A DNA stretch of 64,000 nucleotides from Rhodopirellula baltica SH 1 (GTDB lineage: Bacteria > Planctomycetota > Planctomycetia > Pirellulales > Pirellulaceae). The DNA is taken from contig NC_005027.1 of the NCBI RefSeq assembly GCF_000196115.1, positions 6,258,001-6,322,000 on the forward strand. The letters run 5' to 3'. The notes under the pieces are model-generated. The model saw only the letters and a list, made by a program, of their open reading frames with translations. It was not told where the DNA came from and did no database searches. Each line of letters begins with the position of its first letter. Positions within the stretch are counted from its first letter, which is position 1. This document shows positions 25,604 to 35,212 of the stretch, one piece after another. Position numbers and translations under genes: made by a program.

Positions 25604-26968
25604 TTAGCTCAGCGACCATCCTTCGCGTGGTTCTCTGGCGATGAAGGGGGCGGCTTCGGGGCAACCCACGCACTCCATCTTGTCGCGATCCCAAGTGATC
25701 TTTTTGCCAACTCGATAGGCAACATTGCCGAGATGGTTGGCTTCGGTCAGCGGTCCGGCGTAGCGGAAGGGGCTGGCCGTTTCACCCTCGCCCAAGCATG
25801 CTCGAACCCATTGTTCGTGGTGTCCGGGGGAGTCAGGTACGAACGGGGCCGGCGGCTCAAAGTCGACAAAGGATTCCTCGGGTAGCAGCACGTGTTTTCC
25901 ATAGTCAGACAGCAACATGCCTTTGCTGCCAATGAACAAAACTCCGCTGTCCCAGCGCGGGATCTCGCCGCGTTGCCAGATCTCAGGTTTGTGCGTGCCT
26001 TGGTACCAGGAAACGGAGACCGGGCCGCGATCGCCGCGTGAAGGGTATTCGTACTTCACCGACATCGATGCGGGGGCAATTTCCGAATGAGCCGGAGGGC
26101 CGAACGCTTCCGCCGTGGTGGGTGCGTCGAGTTCCAGTGCCCAGAACGGCAGGTCATTCCAGTGGCTGCCGAGGTCCGACATGGTTCCACCAGCGAAATC
26201 CCACCATCGATACCAACGAGGTCCGGGGAAGTAGACCGAATGATAAGGACGGACCGGGGCGGGACCCAGCCACAGATCCCAGTCGACATGGTCCGGCGGT
26301 GTCATCATGTCGGTTGGACGGGAATCCACGTGCAGAAGGTCGCGGTGTTTTTTCGCGTCCGCTTCGGATTGCAAACCCCAGGCTCGGTTGACCCAGACGT
26401 GAGCTTCGCTGACATCGCCGATCGCACCGCTTTGGATCAGTTCCACGACCCGGTGGTAGTTGCTGCCAGCGTGAATTTGGGTTCCCATTTGAGTGACGAC
26501 ACCGGCTCGCTCTGCCGCTTCTGCGATCTGTCGCGTTTCGTCGATGTTGTACGCCAAGGGCTTTTCACAATAGACGTGCTTGCCAAGTTGCAGCGCGGGC
26601 ATCGTTGCAAACGCGTGAGTGTGTTCGGTGGTGCTGACAACGACCGCATCGATGTCGTTCCCAACGGCGTCATATAGTTTCCGGAAATCCCGAAAAGCCT
26701 TGGCCTTTGGATGTCGCTGGACGGCTTGGTCGGTGAATCTCGTGTCGACATCGCAAACCGCGACGACGTCGACCATTTCGGTCTGCTCCATCGTTCGCAG
26801 GTTCGAACCGCCTCGTCCGCCAACGCCAATGGCGGCGATCTTCAGGCGATCATTGGCGGACGATGAAACGGGCGTCTGAGCGGGTGAAACGTTGCCGAGA
26901 CCGACGGCAGCCAAAGCGGTCCCGCCTACCAGTATGTCGCGTCGATTCGGAAGCATTTTATTGGACAT
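25604..26968 (-). CDS. Gfo/Idh/MocA family oxidoreductase, Tat-exported
   Basis: A 454-residue NAD(P)-dependent dehydrogenase-like protein from ATG 26968. A twin-arginine leader (NRRDILVGG) predicts export by Tat. The Rossmann fold is visible as KIAAIGVGGRGGSNL with VDVVAVCDVD, and the family motif EKP occurs in YCEKPLAYN. The C-terminal substrate domain includes the WWDFAGGTMSDLGSHWNDLP segment common in planctomycete members. These enzymes act on sugars or sugar-like polyols; planctomycetes encode many, often linked to polysaccharide breakdown. The substrate cannot be told. It is followed on the same strand by no close partner and appears monocistronic. Confidence 0.9.
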   Translation of the reverse strand: MSNKMLPNRRDILVGGTALAAVGLGNVSPAQTPVSSSANDRLKIAAIGVGGRGGSNLRTMEQTEMVDVVAVCDVDTRFTDQAVQRHPKAKAFRDFRKLYDAVGNDIDAVVVSTTEHTHAFATMPALQLGKHVYCEKPLAYNIDETRQIAEAAERAGVVTQMGTQIHAGSNYHRVVELIQSGAIGDVSEAHVWVNRAWGLQSEADAKKHRDLLHVDSRPTDMMTPPDHVDWDLWLGPAPVRPYHSVYFPGPRWYRWWDFAGGTMSDLGSHWNDLPFWALELDAPTTAEAFGPPAHSEIAPASMSVKYEYPSRGDRGPVSVSWYQGTHKPEIWQRGEIPRWDSGVLFIGSKGMLLSDYGKHVLLPEESFVDFEPPAPFVPDSPGHHEQWVRACLGEGETASPFRYAGPLTEANHLGNVAYRVGKKITWDRDKMECVGCPEAAPFIAREPREGWSLS

Positions 26969-27092
26969 CGTCCACCTGGGCATTCAGTGAGTGACGTGGG
27001 GAAAGCGACGATCCTAATGCAGTGAGCAACGGGAAGGGGCAACTGACCCGCTGATTGGACATGCTTTCTAAAAAACGCTTCCCGCGTCACTT

Positions 27093-27929
27093 TTAGAGCT
27101 GAAAGCCCGCTGATTCACTCGGCTGCGCCGAGAGGATCTTTCCACTGCAACCGTTTTCTTTGTCGCAGCGACCACTGGCGACGAGCAATCGCCCATCCGC
27201 GAGCCCCTCAATGCCGAGCGAACAGTTGAGCTCGTATCGCCCTTTCATCTGGAAGTCCGCATCGGTGACAAGCGTGATGGCGGGCGATCCATAACAACCA
27301 AACCACCAACGATTGTGGGCGAAGGTTGCGGATTGGATTCCGAGGTGAGTGTGTCCGCTCGTGATCACGTGCTTTTTGACGAATTGAAACTGGTCGTCGT
27401 ATTCGTACACATAGTTTTCGTCAAATGAATCAGGCAATCCGCCAACGACGTAGAAGTGGCCTTCGCGGTGTCCGATCCCGCCTGCCCCGTGAAAGACTTC
27501 CTGCGTTTCGTGTCGAGCAAGTTCGTCCAGCGATTCCGCGTCATAGACGTAGACCCATGAGTCCGCGTTTCCTGCGGGATCGTTGAATTTGCCAAGGTTG
27601 ACGGCGACATAGATCTTGCCATCGCGGAAGCAAAGATCGCCGTGATGGTTCGCGACGGGGATCTTCTTCAGCACTTTGCCGTCATGGTCCGTTTTGACCA
27701 ACGTGGTGGTGAACGACCAATAGATCGAAGTCGCGTCAGCACAAACACCTTGCAAGTGGTGAGGATAGGTACCTTCACACGTCACCTGAAACGGTTCCGC
27801 ACTGAAAGCGGACTTCGAAGGTGCGATGTGGGTGTCTTGTGCGGCAAGTGGTCCAGCCAGGGAGAGGCTGGTGAGAACGAACAAGCTCGCGAGCGAGATG
27901 GCTCGGCAATTCGATTGGTTGAAAGTCAT
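27093..27929 (-). CDS. Secreted protein with beta-propeller-like repeats
   Basis: A 278-residue protein from ATG 27929, placed directly before a signal peptide (ISLASLFVLTSLSLAGPLAA). The frame is open upstream to 28004 but without a signal. The mature part has repeated strands of the type GDLCFRDGKIYVAVNLGKF, WVYVYDAESLDEL and GHFYVVGGLPDSFDENYVYEYD, consistent with a six- or seven-bladed beta-propeller. Two Cys pairs near the end may form disulphides. No catalytic motif is recognised. It lies upstream of the Gfo/Idh/MocA gene on the same strand, separated by 124 bases. Confidence 0.65.
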   Translation of the reverse strand: MTFNQSNCRAISLASLFVLTSLSLAGPLAAQDTHIAPSKSAFSAEPFQVTCEGTYPHHLQGVCADATSIYWSFTTTLVKTDHDGKVLKKIPVANHHGDLCFRDGKIYVAVNLGKFNDPAGNADSWVYVYDAESLDELARHETQEVFHGAGGIGHREGHFYVVGGLPDSFDENYVYEYDDQFQFVKKHVITSGHTHLGIQSATFAHNRWWFGCYGSPAITLVTDADFQMKGRYELNCSLGIEGLADGRLLVASGRCDKENGCSGKILSAQPSESAGFQL

Positions 27930-28101
27930 GATGGAGGCGTTTGTCGAGGAAGTGGCTGCAATGAAAGCGGGCCAAGGGTAAACCCTGGATGGCGTGGCGT
28001 GCAAACACTCTTCAACGAGATTTCATGAAAGGTCAAAAGCGGTCGTCGGGTGTGTGAGCCGCTTGGCGTTAGCCACGGTTTTCAAACGCAACCGGGGCTA
28101 A

Positions 28102-28217
28102 CAGGCTGTTGATTTATTGAGCCGCACCGCGTTAGCGGCGGTTGATTAGACGCCAACCGGGGCTAATGCCCAACGGCTAATGATTGTCATTCGGTATGTG
28201 ACTAAATCAACAGCCTG
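28102..28217 (-). repeat. 116-bp inverted-repeat element, copy 2 (inverted)
   Basis: Terminal arms CAGGCTGTTGATTTA and TAAATCAACAGCCTG. Read on the minus strand it closely matches copy 4 (38930-39045), with only a few differences. A partial extra unit (GCGTTAGCC...CCGGGGCTAACAG) precedes it at about 28063-28103. Confidence 0.9.
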
Positions 28218-28298
28218 CTAACGCCCAAACGGCTCATATGGTTGTGCCCGATCATTCCAGCCGACCTGCATAGACGGCAGAGGTTCTGCCATGATGCT

Positions 28299-29519
28299 TC
28301 AGCGAGAAGCGGTTGGTGACAGTTTGGCTTTGCGAGCGAGAAGGATTTTCATCATTTCCTCGGCGGATCCGATGGCGATTTTGCGAATGCGTTCACGATC
28401 GGTTTCGTCGCCGAACTCATAGGTCACCGCATGAATGCCAAGTTCTCGCGCCACCCAAGCTTTGCTGGTGCTGCGGTGAGCGTTGTGGCCGTCGTCTCGC
28501 AACATGGTCGAGTCGCCCATTCGACCGTTGAGCGATTTCAGCCATTCTGCGGTGAAGCCTTCGGGGAACAGCTTGGTTTGTTTCGGGACGGTGTAGAAGA
28601 CTTCGTTGTAGGTGCTGTGGAAATCGAGAAACAACCACAACCGTTTCTCTTGTTCACCGCGAAGGCGAACCAAGTCGTCACGGATCGAACGTGTTTCAGG
28701 TTCTTGGAATGCCAGCCAGTCGCGGTTGAGGTCGACGCCATTGGCATTGGATCGCCAATAACCTTTGGCCACTCCATCTGGATTCGCGATCGGAATGCCG
28801 ACGGTCAAAAACTCCGCCCGATAGCGTTTGGCAAGTTCGGTGTCACTGCACAACGCCTCGATGAAGTGCATCATGCCAATCGTGCCGGTGACTTCTGGTG
28901 GGTGCTGACGCGAAAGTGCGTAGATGACCTCTTTGCTGTCGGGGTTGCCGATCGCGAGCCGATGAATCGGACGGTCTTGGACGGATCGACCTGCGAGCGA
29001 TGATTCGACGAATGGAAATTGAGCGAGTGTGTCGACCCAAGTCGCAATGTCTTTGTTGCCAACCAGTTCCTGTCCGGCAACCCAGAGAACTTGGTCGCTG
29101 ACCGGCAAACGCAACGTGACCTCTTGCCCGCCGGGATGTCGGGCAACGATCAGATGTTCGGCCGATTTCCACTCGACACGATTGTGGCTGATCTTGGGTT
29201 CATAGCGATGTGAGCCGCCTTCGTAACGAAGTCGGACGTTGATGTGTCGCGGATTGGTCGAGTGAACTCGAAACGCGTACCACGCGCTATCGTTGATCGG
29301 TTCATTTTCGGGGCGAATCAAAATCTCAAAGTCATCGCCACCAAGTTCCACCAATTGATCAATCTTGCCGCCCGCGAAATCTGTTTCGAAGCTGACGACT
29401 TTGTCCTGCGATTGAAACTTCACCGCGGGCGAAGGTTCCGGGGCCGGGTCCGCGTGCAAGAGCGGAGGACGGACGACGAGCAGACACGCAGCGCAAATAA
29501 GGAAGGTTGTTCGACGCAC
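28299..29519 (-). CDS. Secreted M14-family zinc carboxypeptidase
   Basis: A protein of about 406 residues. GTG 29519 gives a signal peptide (RRTTFLICAACLLVVRPPLLHA); GTG 29549 is the alternative start. After an N-terminal beta domain (about 30-150), the M14 peptidase domain shows the zinc ligands HxxE in RQHPPEVTG and His in LFLDFHSTY, the substrate-binding NGVDLNRDW, and the general-base Glu in TYEFGDETDRE. It would release C-terminal residues or cleave peptide side links outside the cytoplasm. All key residues are present, so it should be active. Closest kin are M14 proteins with an N-terminal carbohydrate-like domain. Confidence 0.88.
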   Translation of the reverse strand: MRRTTFLICAACLLVVRPPLLHADPAPEPSPAVKFQSQDKVVSFETDFAGGKIDQLVELGGDDFEILIRPENEPINDSAWYAFRVHSTNPRHINVRLRYEGGSHRYEPKISHNRVEWKSAEHLIVARHPGGQEVTLRLPVSDQVLWVAGQELVGNKDIATWVDTLAQFPFVESSLAGRSVQDRPIHRLAIGNPDSKEVIYALSRQHPPEVTGTIGMMHFIEALCSDTELAKRYRAEFLTVGIPIANPDGVAKGYWRSNANGVDLNRDWLAFQEPETRSIRDDLVRLRGEQEKRLWLFLDFHSTYNEVFYTVPKQTKLFPEGFTAEWLKSLNGRMGDSTMLRDDGHNAHRSTSKAWVARELGIHAVTYEFGDETDRERIRKIAIGSAEEMMKILLARKAKLSPTASR

Positions 29520-30097
29520 AGGAGACTCAGCAAAGAGGTGGGAGGACACCGATGGCGGGCCGAGCGAACTCGGTTGTAGGAGAAGAAGGCTCGTTTCGCC
29601 GATTCATCCTTGAGGTGGGAGTTGGTCTGTGCGAATCCGTGGCGAAGTGCGTCGCAAGCGATGTACCGAGCCAAACATCCCGATCACTGCAACCAAACTT
29701 CACAGGTCACTGAGATGGGGAACACCGGGCAGAGGTGCTGATTCGCATCATTCCAATTCAATATTTTAATCGGAAAATGACATTCCGACGAAGCACTTGA
29801 TTCCAGCGGCCGGCCGAGTGGAAAGAACTTTTCCAGCGTGTGGCAAGGATCTTTCCGGTAGGGAGGCCAAATCAACGACCTGCTTTCCGTTGGAGCACCA
29901 AAAAAGATTGGATTGTGCAGTCCACTCGAGTGAAAAACCGATCGGGATCTGCGTTCGCCCGGTGGTTTTGACTCTCCCTGCGTGATTTGGTCTGGGAAGT
30001 GCGTTCCCAGAAGCGTGCAGTTTCTCGCGAGTGATGTCGGCTCAGTCTTCCCGGAGCGACTCGGCGGGAGCATCGGTTTTGTCCTGGAAGTGTGCGA
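29520..30097. other. Intergenic region between divergent genes
   Basis: About 580 bases between the carboxypeptidase and the propeller protein, transcribed away from each other. It must contain both promoters. I see no gene, RNA or strong repeat here. Confidence 0.5.
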
Positions 30098-32338
30098 GTG
30101 AAAACGTCGTCGTTGCGATTCGGCTTGTTGTCGGTGTGGCTGTGTTGTCAGGTGGTGGGTGGATCGGCCGCGACGATCGCTGACGAGTTGGATTGGGCCA
30201 ATTGGCGTGGTCCGTTTCAAAACGGAACCTCACCTGAAACAGGATTGATCGATCGCTTCGATCCCAAAGGCGGTTCGGGAAGCAACGTTCTTTGGAAGAG
30301 CGAGATAGCCTCGGGGATCTCCACACCGATCGTGATGAACGGGCGTGTGTTCACGATCGTGCGTGACCAGCCGGGGACGTCCCAGGACGCCGAGAAGGTG
30401 ATTGCCTTGGACGCTGATTCGGGCGATCTGCTGTGGGAGAACGTGTACAACGTTTTTCTGTCGGATCTGCCAGCGGAACGCGTGGGGTGGTCGAATGTTT
30501 GTGGCGACCCAGAACTGGATCGAGTGTATGCGCTCGGAGCATGTTGTTTGTTGCAGTCGATCGATGCGACAACGGGCGAGACCGCTTGGTCTCGATCGCT
30601 GAGTGAAGAGTTCGGGATGCTCAGCACTTATGGCGGCCGAACCAACACTCCAGTGATCTATGAGAACTTGGTCATCATCAGTGGTGTGACCACCGGTTGG
30701 GACGCGACCGCTCGCCCTGCTCATCGCTTCTTTGCGTTTGACAAGCAATCCGGGACGCTGGTTTGGAGCGTGAGCACACGACCATTGCCAGAAGACACCA
30801 CCTTCAGCACACCAATCATCAAGGTCATCGGTGGACAGCCCGTGATGGTCGCCGGCAGCGGTGACGGAGACGTTTATGGTATCCAGCCTCGCACGGGAAA
30901 GATCCTGTGGCACGAACCTGTCTCACGGCGAGGGATCAACACGTCCGTCGCAGTGGACAGCGAAGGCAACGTTTACACCACACATGGGGAAGAGAACCCA
31001 GAGGGCACCGCGATGGGAGCGGTTGTTCGAATTGATGCGACCCACGCCTCACTGGAATCGGCTTCCGCGGAAGTTTGGCGAACCGAAGAGATCATGTGCG
31101 GCAAGAGTTCTCCGTTGCTGGTGGGTGATCGGTTGTACGTTGTCGAAGACTCGTCCCGGTTGCGAGTGCTGAATCGCGAAACGGGAGAAGAGGTTTGCCC
31201 ACCGGTGAAGTTGGGGACGGCGATGCGTGGCAGTTTGTTGTATGCCGATGGCAAAATTTATGGTTGCACGTCGCAAGGTGTCTTTCATGTGCTGAAGCCA
31301 ACCGAGGAAGGGATTGAGTCCGTCTTCAAGGTTCGCTTGCCACGCGGTCATGAAGTGGGAGGATCGCCCATTGTGTCTCACGGCCGAATCTATCTGCCGA
31401 CGACTGGTGGACTGTTCTGTCTTGAAAACGAAAGTGATGCGGGATCGAATTCGGTGGCAACGGTGAAAGTGTCATCTGAAGCGTTCGAGCCCGAGTTGCC
31501 GGTCAGCGACGATCCTGAAATCGCTCAATTGCAACTCATCCCCGCCGAGGCGATGGTTCGTCCCGGCGAGGTGATTTCGTACGAAGTGGTCGCGTTCAAT
31601 TCGCGAGGCCAGCGATTGGAATTGCCACTTGATGGACTGACGTTTGAAGCGGAAGGAGCGGGGGCCGTCGGTCGTGACGGGGTGTTCCAAGCAGATGGTC
31701 AAATGCAACACGGTGCCGTCACCGTGAATGTCCGTAGAGGCGAACTTTTGGCAACCTCAAGAGTCCGGGTGGTGCCGTCGTTGCCGTGGGCCTTTGATTT
31801 TTCCGATGGCGAAGTTCCGATCACTTGGGTGGGGGCACGCTACCGACATGAGGCTCGATCGGTTGATGGCGAACCGGTGATTGCGAAGGTTTCGACGATC
31901 CCCAAGGGAACTCGCAGCCAAGCGTGGTTCGGTCCAACGGACTTGCACAACTACACCATCACTGCGGATGTGAAAGCACAATCGGGGACGAGCAAGTTGC
32001 CGGACATGGGAGTCATCGCTCAGCGTTATGTATTGGACCTGATGGGTGAATCTCAAAAGCTGCAGATTCGAACCTGGGCGGCTCAGTTGCGGATGGCTCA
32101 GAGTGTTCCGGTGCAGTGGGAAGCGGGAGTTTGGTACACGCTGAAATTGCAGGCGAGTTTGGAAGATGGCAAAGCGATTCTGAAGGGCAAGGTTTGGCCT
32201 CGCGAAGAAGCGGAGCCCGATGCCTGGACGGTGACCGCGATTGATGAGGCTCCCAACCGCAATGGCAGCCCGGGTTTGTTTGGCAATGCCACCAACGCCG
32301 AGTACTTCATCGACAACGTGAACGTGCGAGAGAACTGA
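30098..32338 (+). CDS. Secreted PQQ-type beta-propeller protein
   Basis: A 746-residue secreted protein. GTG 30098 is preceded by GGAAG at 7 bases; GTG 30092 is too close to it. The signal peptide is FGLLSVWLCCQVVGGSAA. The middle region (about 30-450) has PQQ-like blades: VIALDADSGDLLWENVY, DATTGETAWSRSL, FAFDKQSGTLVWSV and IQPRTGKILWHEP, as in BamB and PQQ dehydrogenases but without the dehydrogenase residues. The C-terminal about 230 residues form a beta-sandwich (LamG or DUF1080-like) starting near DFSDGEVPITW. Planctomycetes encode many such proteins, probably surface binding or scaffold proteins. Confidence 0.85.
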   Translation: MKTSSLRFGLLSVWLCCQVVGGSAATIADELDWANWRGPFQNGTSPETGLIDRFDPKGGSGSNVLWKSEIASGISTPIVMNGRVFTIVRDQPGTSQDAEKVIALDADSGDLLWENVYNVFLSDLPAERVGWSNVCGDPELDRVYALGACCLLQSIDATTGETAWSRSLSEEFGMLSTYGGRTNTPVIYENLVIISGVTTGWDATARPAHRFFAFDKQSGTLVWSVSTRPLPEDTTFSTPIIKVIGGQPVMVAGSGDGDVYGIQPRTGKILWHEPVSRRGINTSVAVDSEGNVYTTHGEENPEGTAMGAVVRIDATHASLESASAEVWRTEEIMCGKSSPLLVGDRLYVVEDSSRLRVLNRETGEEVCPPVKLGTAMRGSLLYADGKIYGCTSQGVFHVLKPTEEGIESVFKVRLPRGHEVGGSPIVSHGRIYLPTTGGLFCLENESDAGSNSVATVKVSSEAFEPELPVSDDPEIAQLQLIPAEAMVRPGEVISYEVVAFNSRGQRLELPLDGLTFEAEGAGAVGRDGVFQADGQMQHGAVTVNVRRGELLATSRVRVVPSLPWAFDFSDGEVPITWVGARYRHEARSVDGEPVIAKVSTIPKGTRSQAWFGPTDLHNYTITADVKAQSGTSKLPDMGVIAQRYVLDLMGESQKLQIRTWAAQLRMAQSVPVQWEAGVWYTLKLQASLEDGKAILKGKVWPREEAEPDAWTVTAIDEAPNRNGSPGLFGNATNAEYFIDNVNVREN

Positions 32339-32453
32339 GGTTCTCGTCCGCAGTCAGGTTTGTGACGTTTTTTACTAAGCAGGTCGGCAGGAGTTTTTCG
32401 GCATTTGAACTGTTTTGGCAAACGCCACTGTTCCCGCGGGCAACCGGGACTAA

Positions 32454-32569
32454 CAGCCTGTTGATTTAGTCGTATACCGAGTGACAACAATTAGCCGATG
32501 GGCGTTAGCCCCGGTTGGCGTCTGACTAACCGCCGCTAACGCGGTACGGCTCATTAAATCAACAGCCCG
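32454..32569 (+). repeat. 116-bp inverted-repeat element, copy 3
   Basis: It appears identical over its full 116 bp to copy 1 at 25469-25584, though the flanks differ. It lies between the propeller gene and the MFS gene. Confidence 0.9.
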
Positions 32570-32652
32570 CTAACGCCCAAACGGCTCACATGGTTTTGCC
32601 CGATCATTGCTGCCGACGTGTTTAGGTCCGCTTCGTTTCTCTTTCGTGATTC

Positions 32653-34005
32653 ATGATTCCGTTGTCTCCATCGTCCACTGCGCCGTCGCCCTCCAAAGTC
32701 ACCGTAGCCATCGTTTGTTTCATTGCAGCGATTGGGTTTGCGTTTGATATTTATGAACTGTTGATGTTGCCGTTGATCCTGCGGCCTGCCTTGCAGGAAC
32801 TCGGTGGGATCTCACCCGGCACGCCGGAGTTTGAGTATTGGCGTGGCATGTTGTTCTTTGTTCCCGCGATGGTGGGTGGGATCTTTGGTTTGTTTGGCGG
32901 TTACCTCACCGACCTGTGGGGGCGGCGACGTGTGTTGACCTACAGCATTCTGCTGTACGCTTTCGCGGCGCTGGCCAGCGGCTTTGTGACCTCCATCGGG
33001 ATGCTGTTGTTTCTGCGATGTTTGGTGTTCGTGGGCGTTTGTGTGGAGTTCGTTGCGGCGGTCGCTTGGGTGGCGGAGTTGTTTCCCAATGTCAAGCATC
33101 GCGAAGCGGCGCTGGGGTACACACAAGCGTTCTCTTCCGTCGGTGGTTTGCTGGTCACGGCCGCGAATTATTTGGCGATTCAGTATGCCAGTTCGTTGCC
33201 GGAAATTGCGGGCGGCCATGAGGCGTGGCGTTACACGGTTGTCTCCGGTGTGATTCCCGCAATCCCGTTGATCATGATTCGTCCGTTTCTTCCTGAGTCA
33301 CCTCAGTGGGCGGCCAAGAAGGCGGCCGGCACGTTGCAGCGTCCCAGCATCGCGGCTTTGTTTGCACCGAATCTGCGTCGCACAACGATCATCACGACGT
33401 TGATGTTCGCGTGCAGCTATGGTGCGGCGTTTGGAGCGTTGCAACAAGTTCCATCGATCGTGCCTGGACTGCCACAGGTGCGATCTCAGACCGATGGTTT
33501 GCCGGTGCCTGCGGCGAAGAAGATCGAGCAAGAGACCGCGGCAACGGTCAACGGCTATCAGGAGATTGGCGGCTTGCTAGGGCGTTTTGCGCTGGCGGCG
33601 TTGGCCGTTGCGATCGTGAGTCGGCGTTGGTTGCTGCGGCTGTTCCAGTGGCCTGGTTTGGTGATCGTTCCATTGGTGTTCTTCTTTCCGGCTCGTGACA
33701 ACTTGGATTTGCTCAAGTGGGGAATCCTGTTGTGCGGTTTCTTCACGGTGGCCCAGTTTAGTTTTTGGGGCAACTATCTTCCGCGAGCTTTCCCGTTGCA
33801 TCTTCGCGGGACGGGCGAGAGTTTTGCCGCGAACATTGGCGGCCGGATGATCGGGACTTCGTTCGCCGCCGTCACCGCATGGCTGACGACGATGTTGCCT
33901 TCGGGCAGCACCGCGATCGCGGCAGCTTGCGTGGTGTTGTTTGTTTATCTGGCCGGATCGGTGCTGTCGTTCTGGTTGCCAGAACCATTGGCAGAAGAAG
34001 CGTAG
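32653..34005 (+). CDS. Major facilitator superfamily transporter
   Basis: A 450-residue membrane protein with about 12 hydrophobic helices. The signature GGYLTDLWGRRRVL (about 89-102) is the loop 2-3 G-x-x-x-D-R-x-G-R-R motif of MFS sugar- and organic-acid porters, and LPESPQW (about 215) is also typical of this branch. A longer hydrophilic loop (about 225-300) lies mid-protein. Acidic FAFDIYELLMLP in helix 1 resembles the aromatic-acid/H+ symporter and sialic-acid type groups. The substrate is not determinable. It is monocistronic and a weak hairpin with T-run (34067-34096) follows. Confidence 0.88.
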   Translation: MIPLSPSSTAPSPSKVTVAIVCFIAAIGFAFDIYELLMLPLILRPALQELGGISPGTPEFEYWRGMLFFVPAMVGGIFGLFGGYLTDLWGRRRVLTYSILLYAFAALASGFVTSIGMLLFLRCLVFVGVCVEFVAAVAWVAELFPNVKHREAALGYTQAFSSVGGLLVTAANYLAIQYASSLPEIAGGHEAWRYTVVSGVIPAIPLIMIRPFLPESPQWAAKKAAGTLQRPSIAALFAPNLRRTTIITTLMFACSYGAAFGALQQVPSIVPGLPQVRSQTDGLPVPAAKKIEQETAATVNGYQEIGGLLGRFALAALAVAIVSRRWLLRLFQWPGLVIVPLVFFFPARDNLDLLKWGILLCGFFTVAQFSFWGNYLPRAFPLHLRGTGESFAANIGGRMIGTSFAAVTAWLTTMLPSGSTAIAAACVVLFVYLAGSVLSFWLPEPLAEEA

Positions 34006-34066
34006 GCAATAGCGTTGTTGCTACCGCGTACAACTGGGGCGAACGATGGGCTGCAAAATGTTTGCT

Positions 34067-34096
34067 ATTCGCGTTCTGATAGCGAATGCAATTTTT
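34067..34096 (+). terminator. Weak terminator-like hairpin
   Basis: ATTCGC (34067-34072) pairs with GCGAAT (34082-34087) and a run of five T follows at 34092-34096. The stem is short, so support is modest. It lies 60 bases after the MFS stop. Confidence 0.35.
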
Positions 34097-34115
34097 CTTC
34101 CGGCCAATGTCTTTC

Positions 34116-34316
34116 TTCATCTCGGTAGGGATTTCAGATGGTAGCCGGGGGTTGCTGCGTCGCAGCGTACCCCCGGAACACGAGCTCCCATAAAACTCTC
34201 CATCCCGCCGTGGCCTTTGGCCACGGCGGGATGGAGAGTGACGGCGTGGGACGGGTGTCCGTCGGTGGCGCTATCGCTGACCGACGGCTACCATCTGACA
34301 TCCCTACCGGGATGAA
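34116..34316. repeat. 201-bp nested inverted-repeat element
   Basis: Terminal arms 34116-34147 and 34285-34316 match at 30 of 32 positions as inverted repeats. Inside are three hairpins: 34145-34176 (CCGGGGGT/ACCCCCGG), 34195-34239 (perfect 21-bp arms, loop TTT) and 34259-34287 (CCGTCGGT/ACCGACGG). No coding capacity. The form is that of a MITE-like element. Confidence 0.85.
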
Positions 34317-34449
34317 AACTTGCGCAAACGCATGGCCGACACAAGCCCAAACATTTCGCAGCCCAGACGATCGCTGGGCTGTCAAACTGGAGGGTTGACT
34401 TGGTTCTGGACTGCGCAAGTTCTTGCCCCAACGGGGCAGCCCTATCACA

Positions 34450-34732
34450 GCCCAGGGCAACGCCTTTTGAAGTTGCGCTTTTTCCTCGAATGGCCAACGG
34501 CCTCGTTCAACATAGCCAGGGGCATCGCCCCTGGAGCAGAAAAACACGACCCCATTTTGGCCAACGGCCAAATTCAATTCAAAACATGTGGGTTGATGTT
34601 GGCCGTTGGCCAACTCATTTCCCTTCGTTCTCGATCCCTGGGGCGATGCCCCAGGCTACGATGACGAAGGCCTTTGGCCAACAAAACCGAATGCAAAAGC
34701 GCAACTTCAAAAGCAACGCCCTGGGTTGCGAT
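34450..34732. repeat. Inverted-repeat element with GAAGTTGCGCTTTT arms
   Basis: The left arm (34450-34485) starts CAGCCCAGGGCAACGCC and ends GAAGTTGCGCTTTT; the right arm (about 34695-34732) is its near inverted copy. Inside are palindromes such as CCAGGGGCATCGCCCCTGG and several GGCCAACGGCC units. The same arm sequence recurs near 39171-39188 and 39289-39306. Non-coding. Confidence 0.75.
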
Positions 34733-35108
34733 TCTTCTCAGGGATCATTCCATCCAGGGTGATCGCACATTCGCGATAGCGGGCCGCCAACGGGTACTTT
34801 GCTTCGAGGGTCGCTGATTCTGAAAGCAGCTCATGAGCGATCACAAAGTGGTTGGCTGTGGCTTGCGTCCAGGCTTGTTCGGCCAGTTGTTTGGCTTTTG
34901 CGGCGTCCGCCTCGACTCGCCGCAGCCATTCGGCCGCGTCTCGCCAGCACGATGCCTCTTCGCCACGCAGGGCGCGTGCGGCCAGCAAGGCTTGCCGGCT
35001 GGTGAGCCCGCAAAGATTGAGCTTTCGCGAGCCGAATGCGGTTTCCCAGCAACAGCCCACCCAACCACTTTGTGCCGAGTCGATGGTTTGCCGCAATGAT
35101 TCCGACAT
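34707..35108 (-). CDS. Hypothetical protein, C-terminus within a repeat element
   Basis: A 133-residue protein from ATG 35108, the first Met followed by a regular helical sequence (SESLRQTIDSAQSGWVG). It is rich in Ala, Glu and Trp (RGEEASCWRDAAEWLRRVEADAAKAKQ) and probably all-alpha. The last codons (NRNPGRCF and the stop) are encoded by the right arm of the repeat at 34450-34732, so the original C-terminus may have been replaced by the repeat. I recognise no family. It is divergent from the sensor kinase at 35213. Confidence 0.5.
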   Translation of the reverse strand: MSESLRQTIDSAQSGWVGCCWETAFGSRKLNLCGLTSRQALLAARALRGEEASCWRDAAEWLRRVEADAAKAKQLAEQAWTQATANHFVIAHELLSESATLEAKYPLAARYRECAITLDGMIPEKNRNPGRCF

Positions 35109-35212
35109 TCTAAAAGCTTGGGGAAAGACGAGACTCGCTTGATACCATCCGACGATCGCCAACATACAATTGGTATCGCGGAGCCGTTGATTGCAAACGG
35201 TGTTCCTGCGTC

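Noticed and set aside
28431-29003. 190-codon open frame antisense to the carboxypeptidase
   Set aside because: Fully inside a well-supported gene on the other strand, with no start signal or domain.
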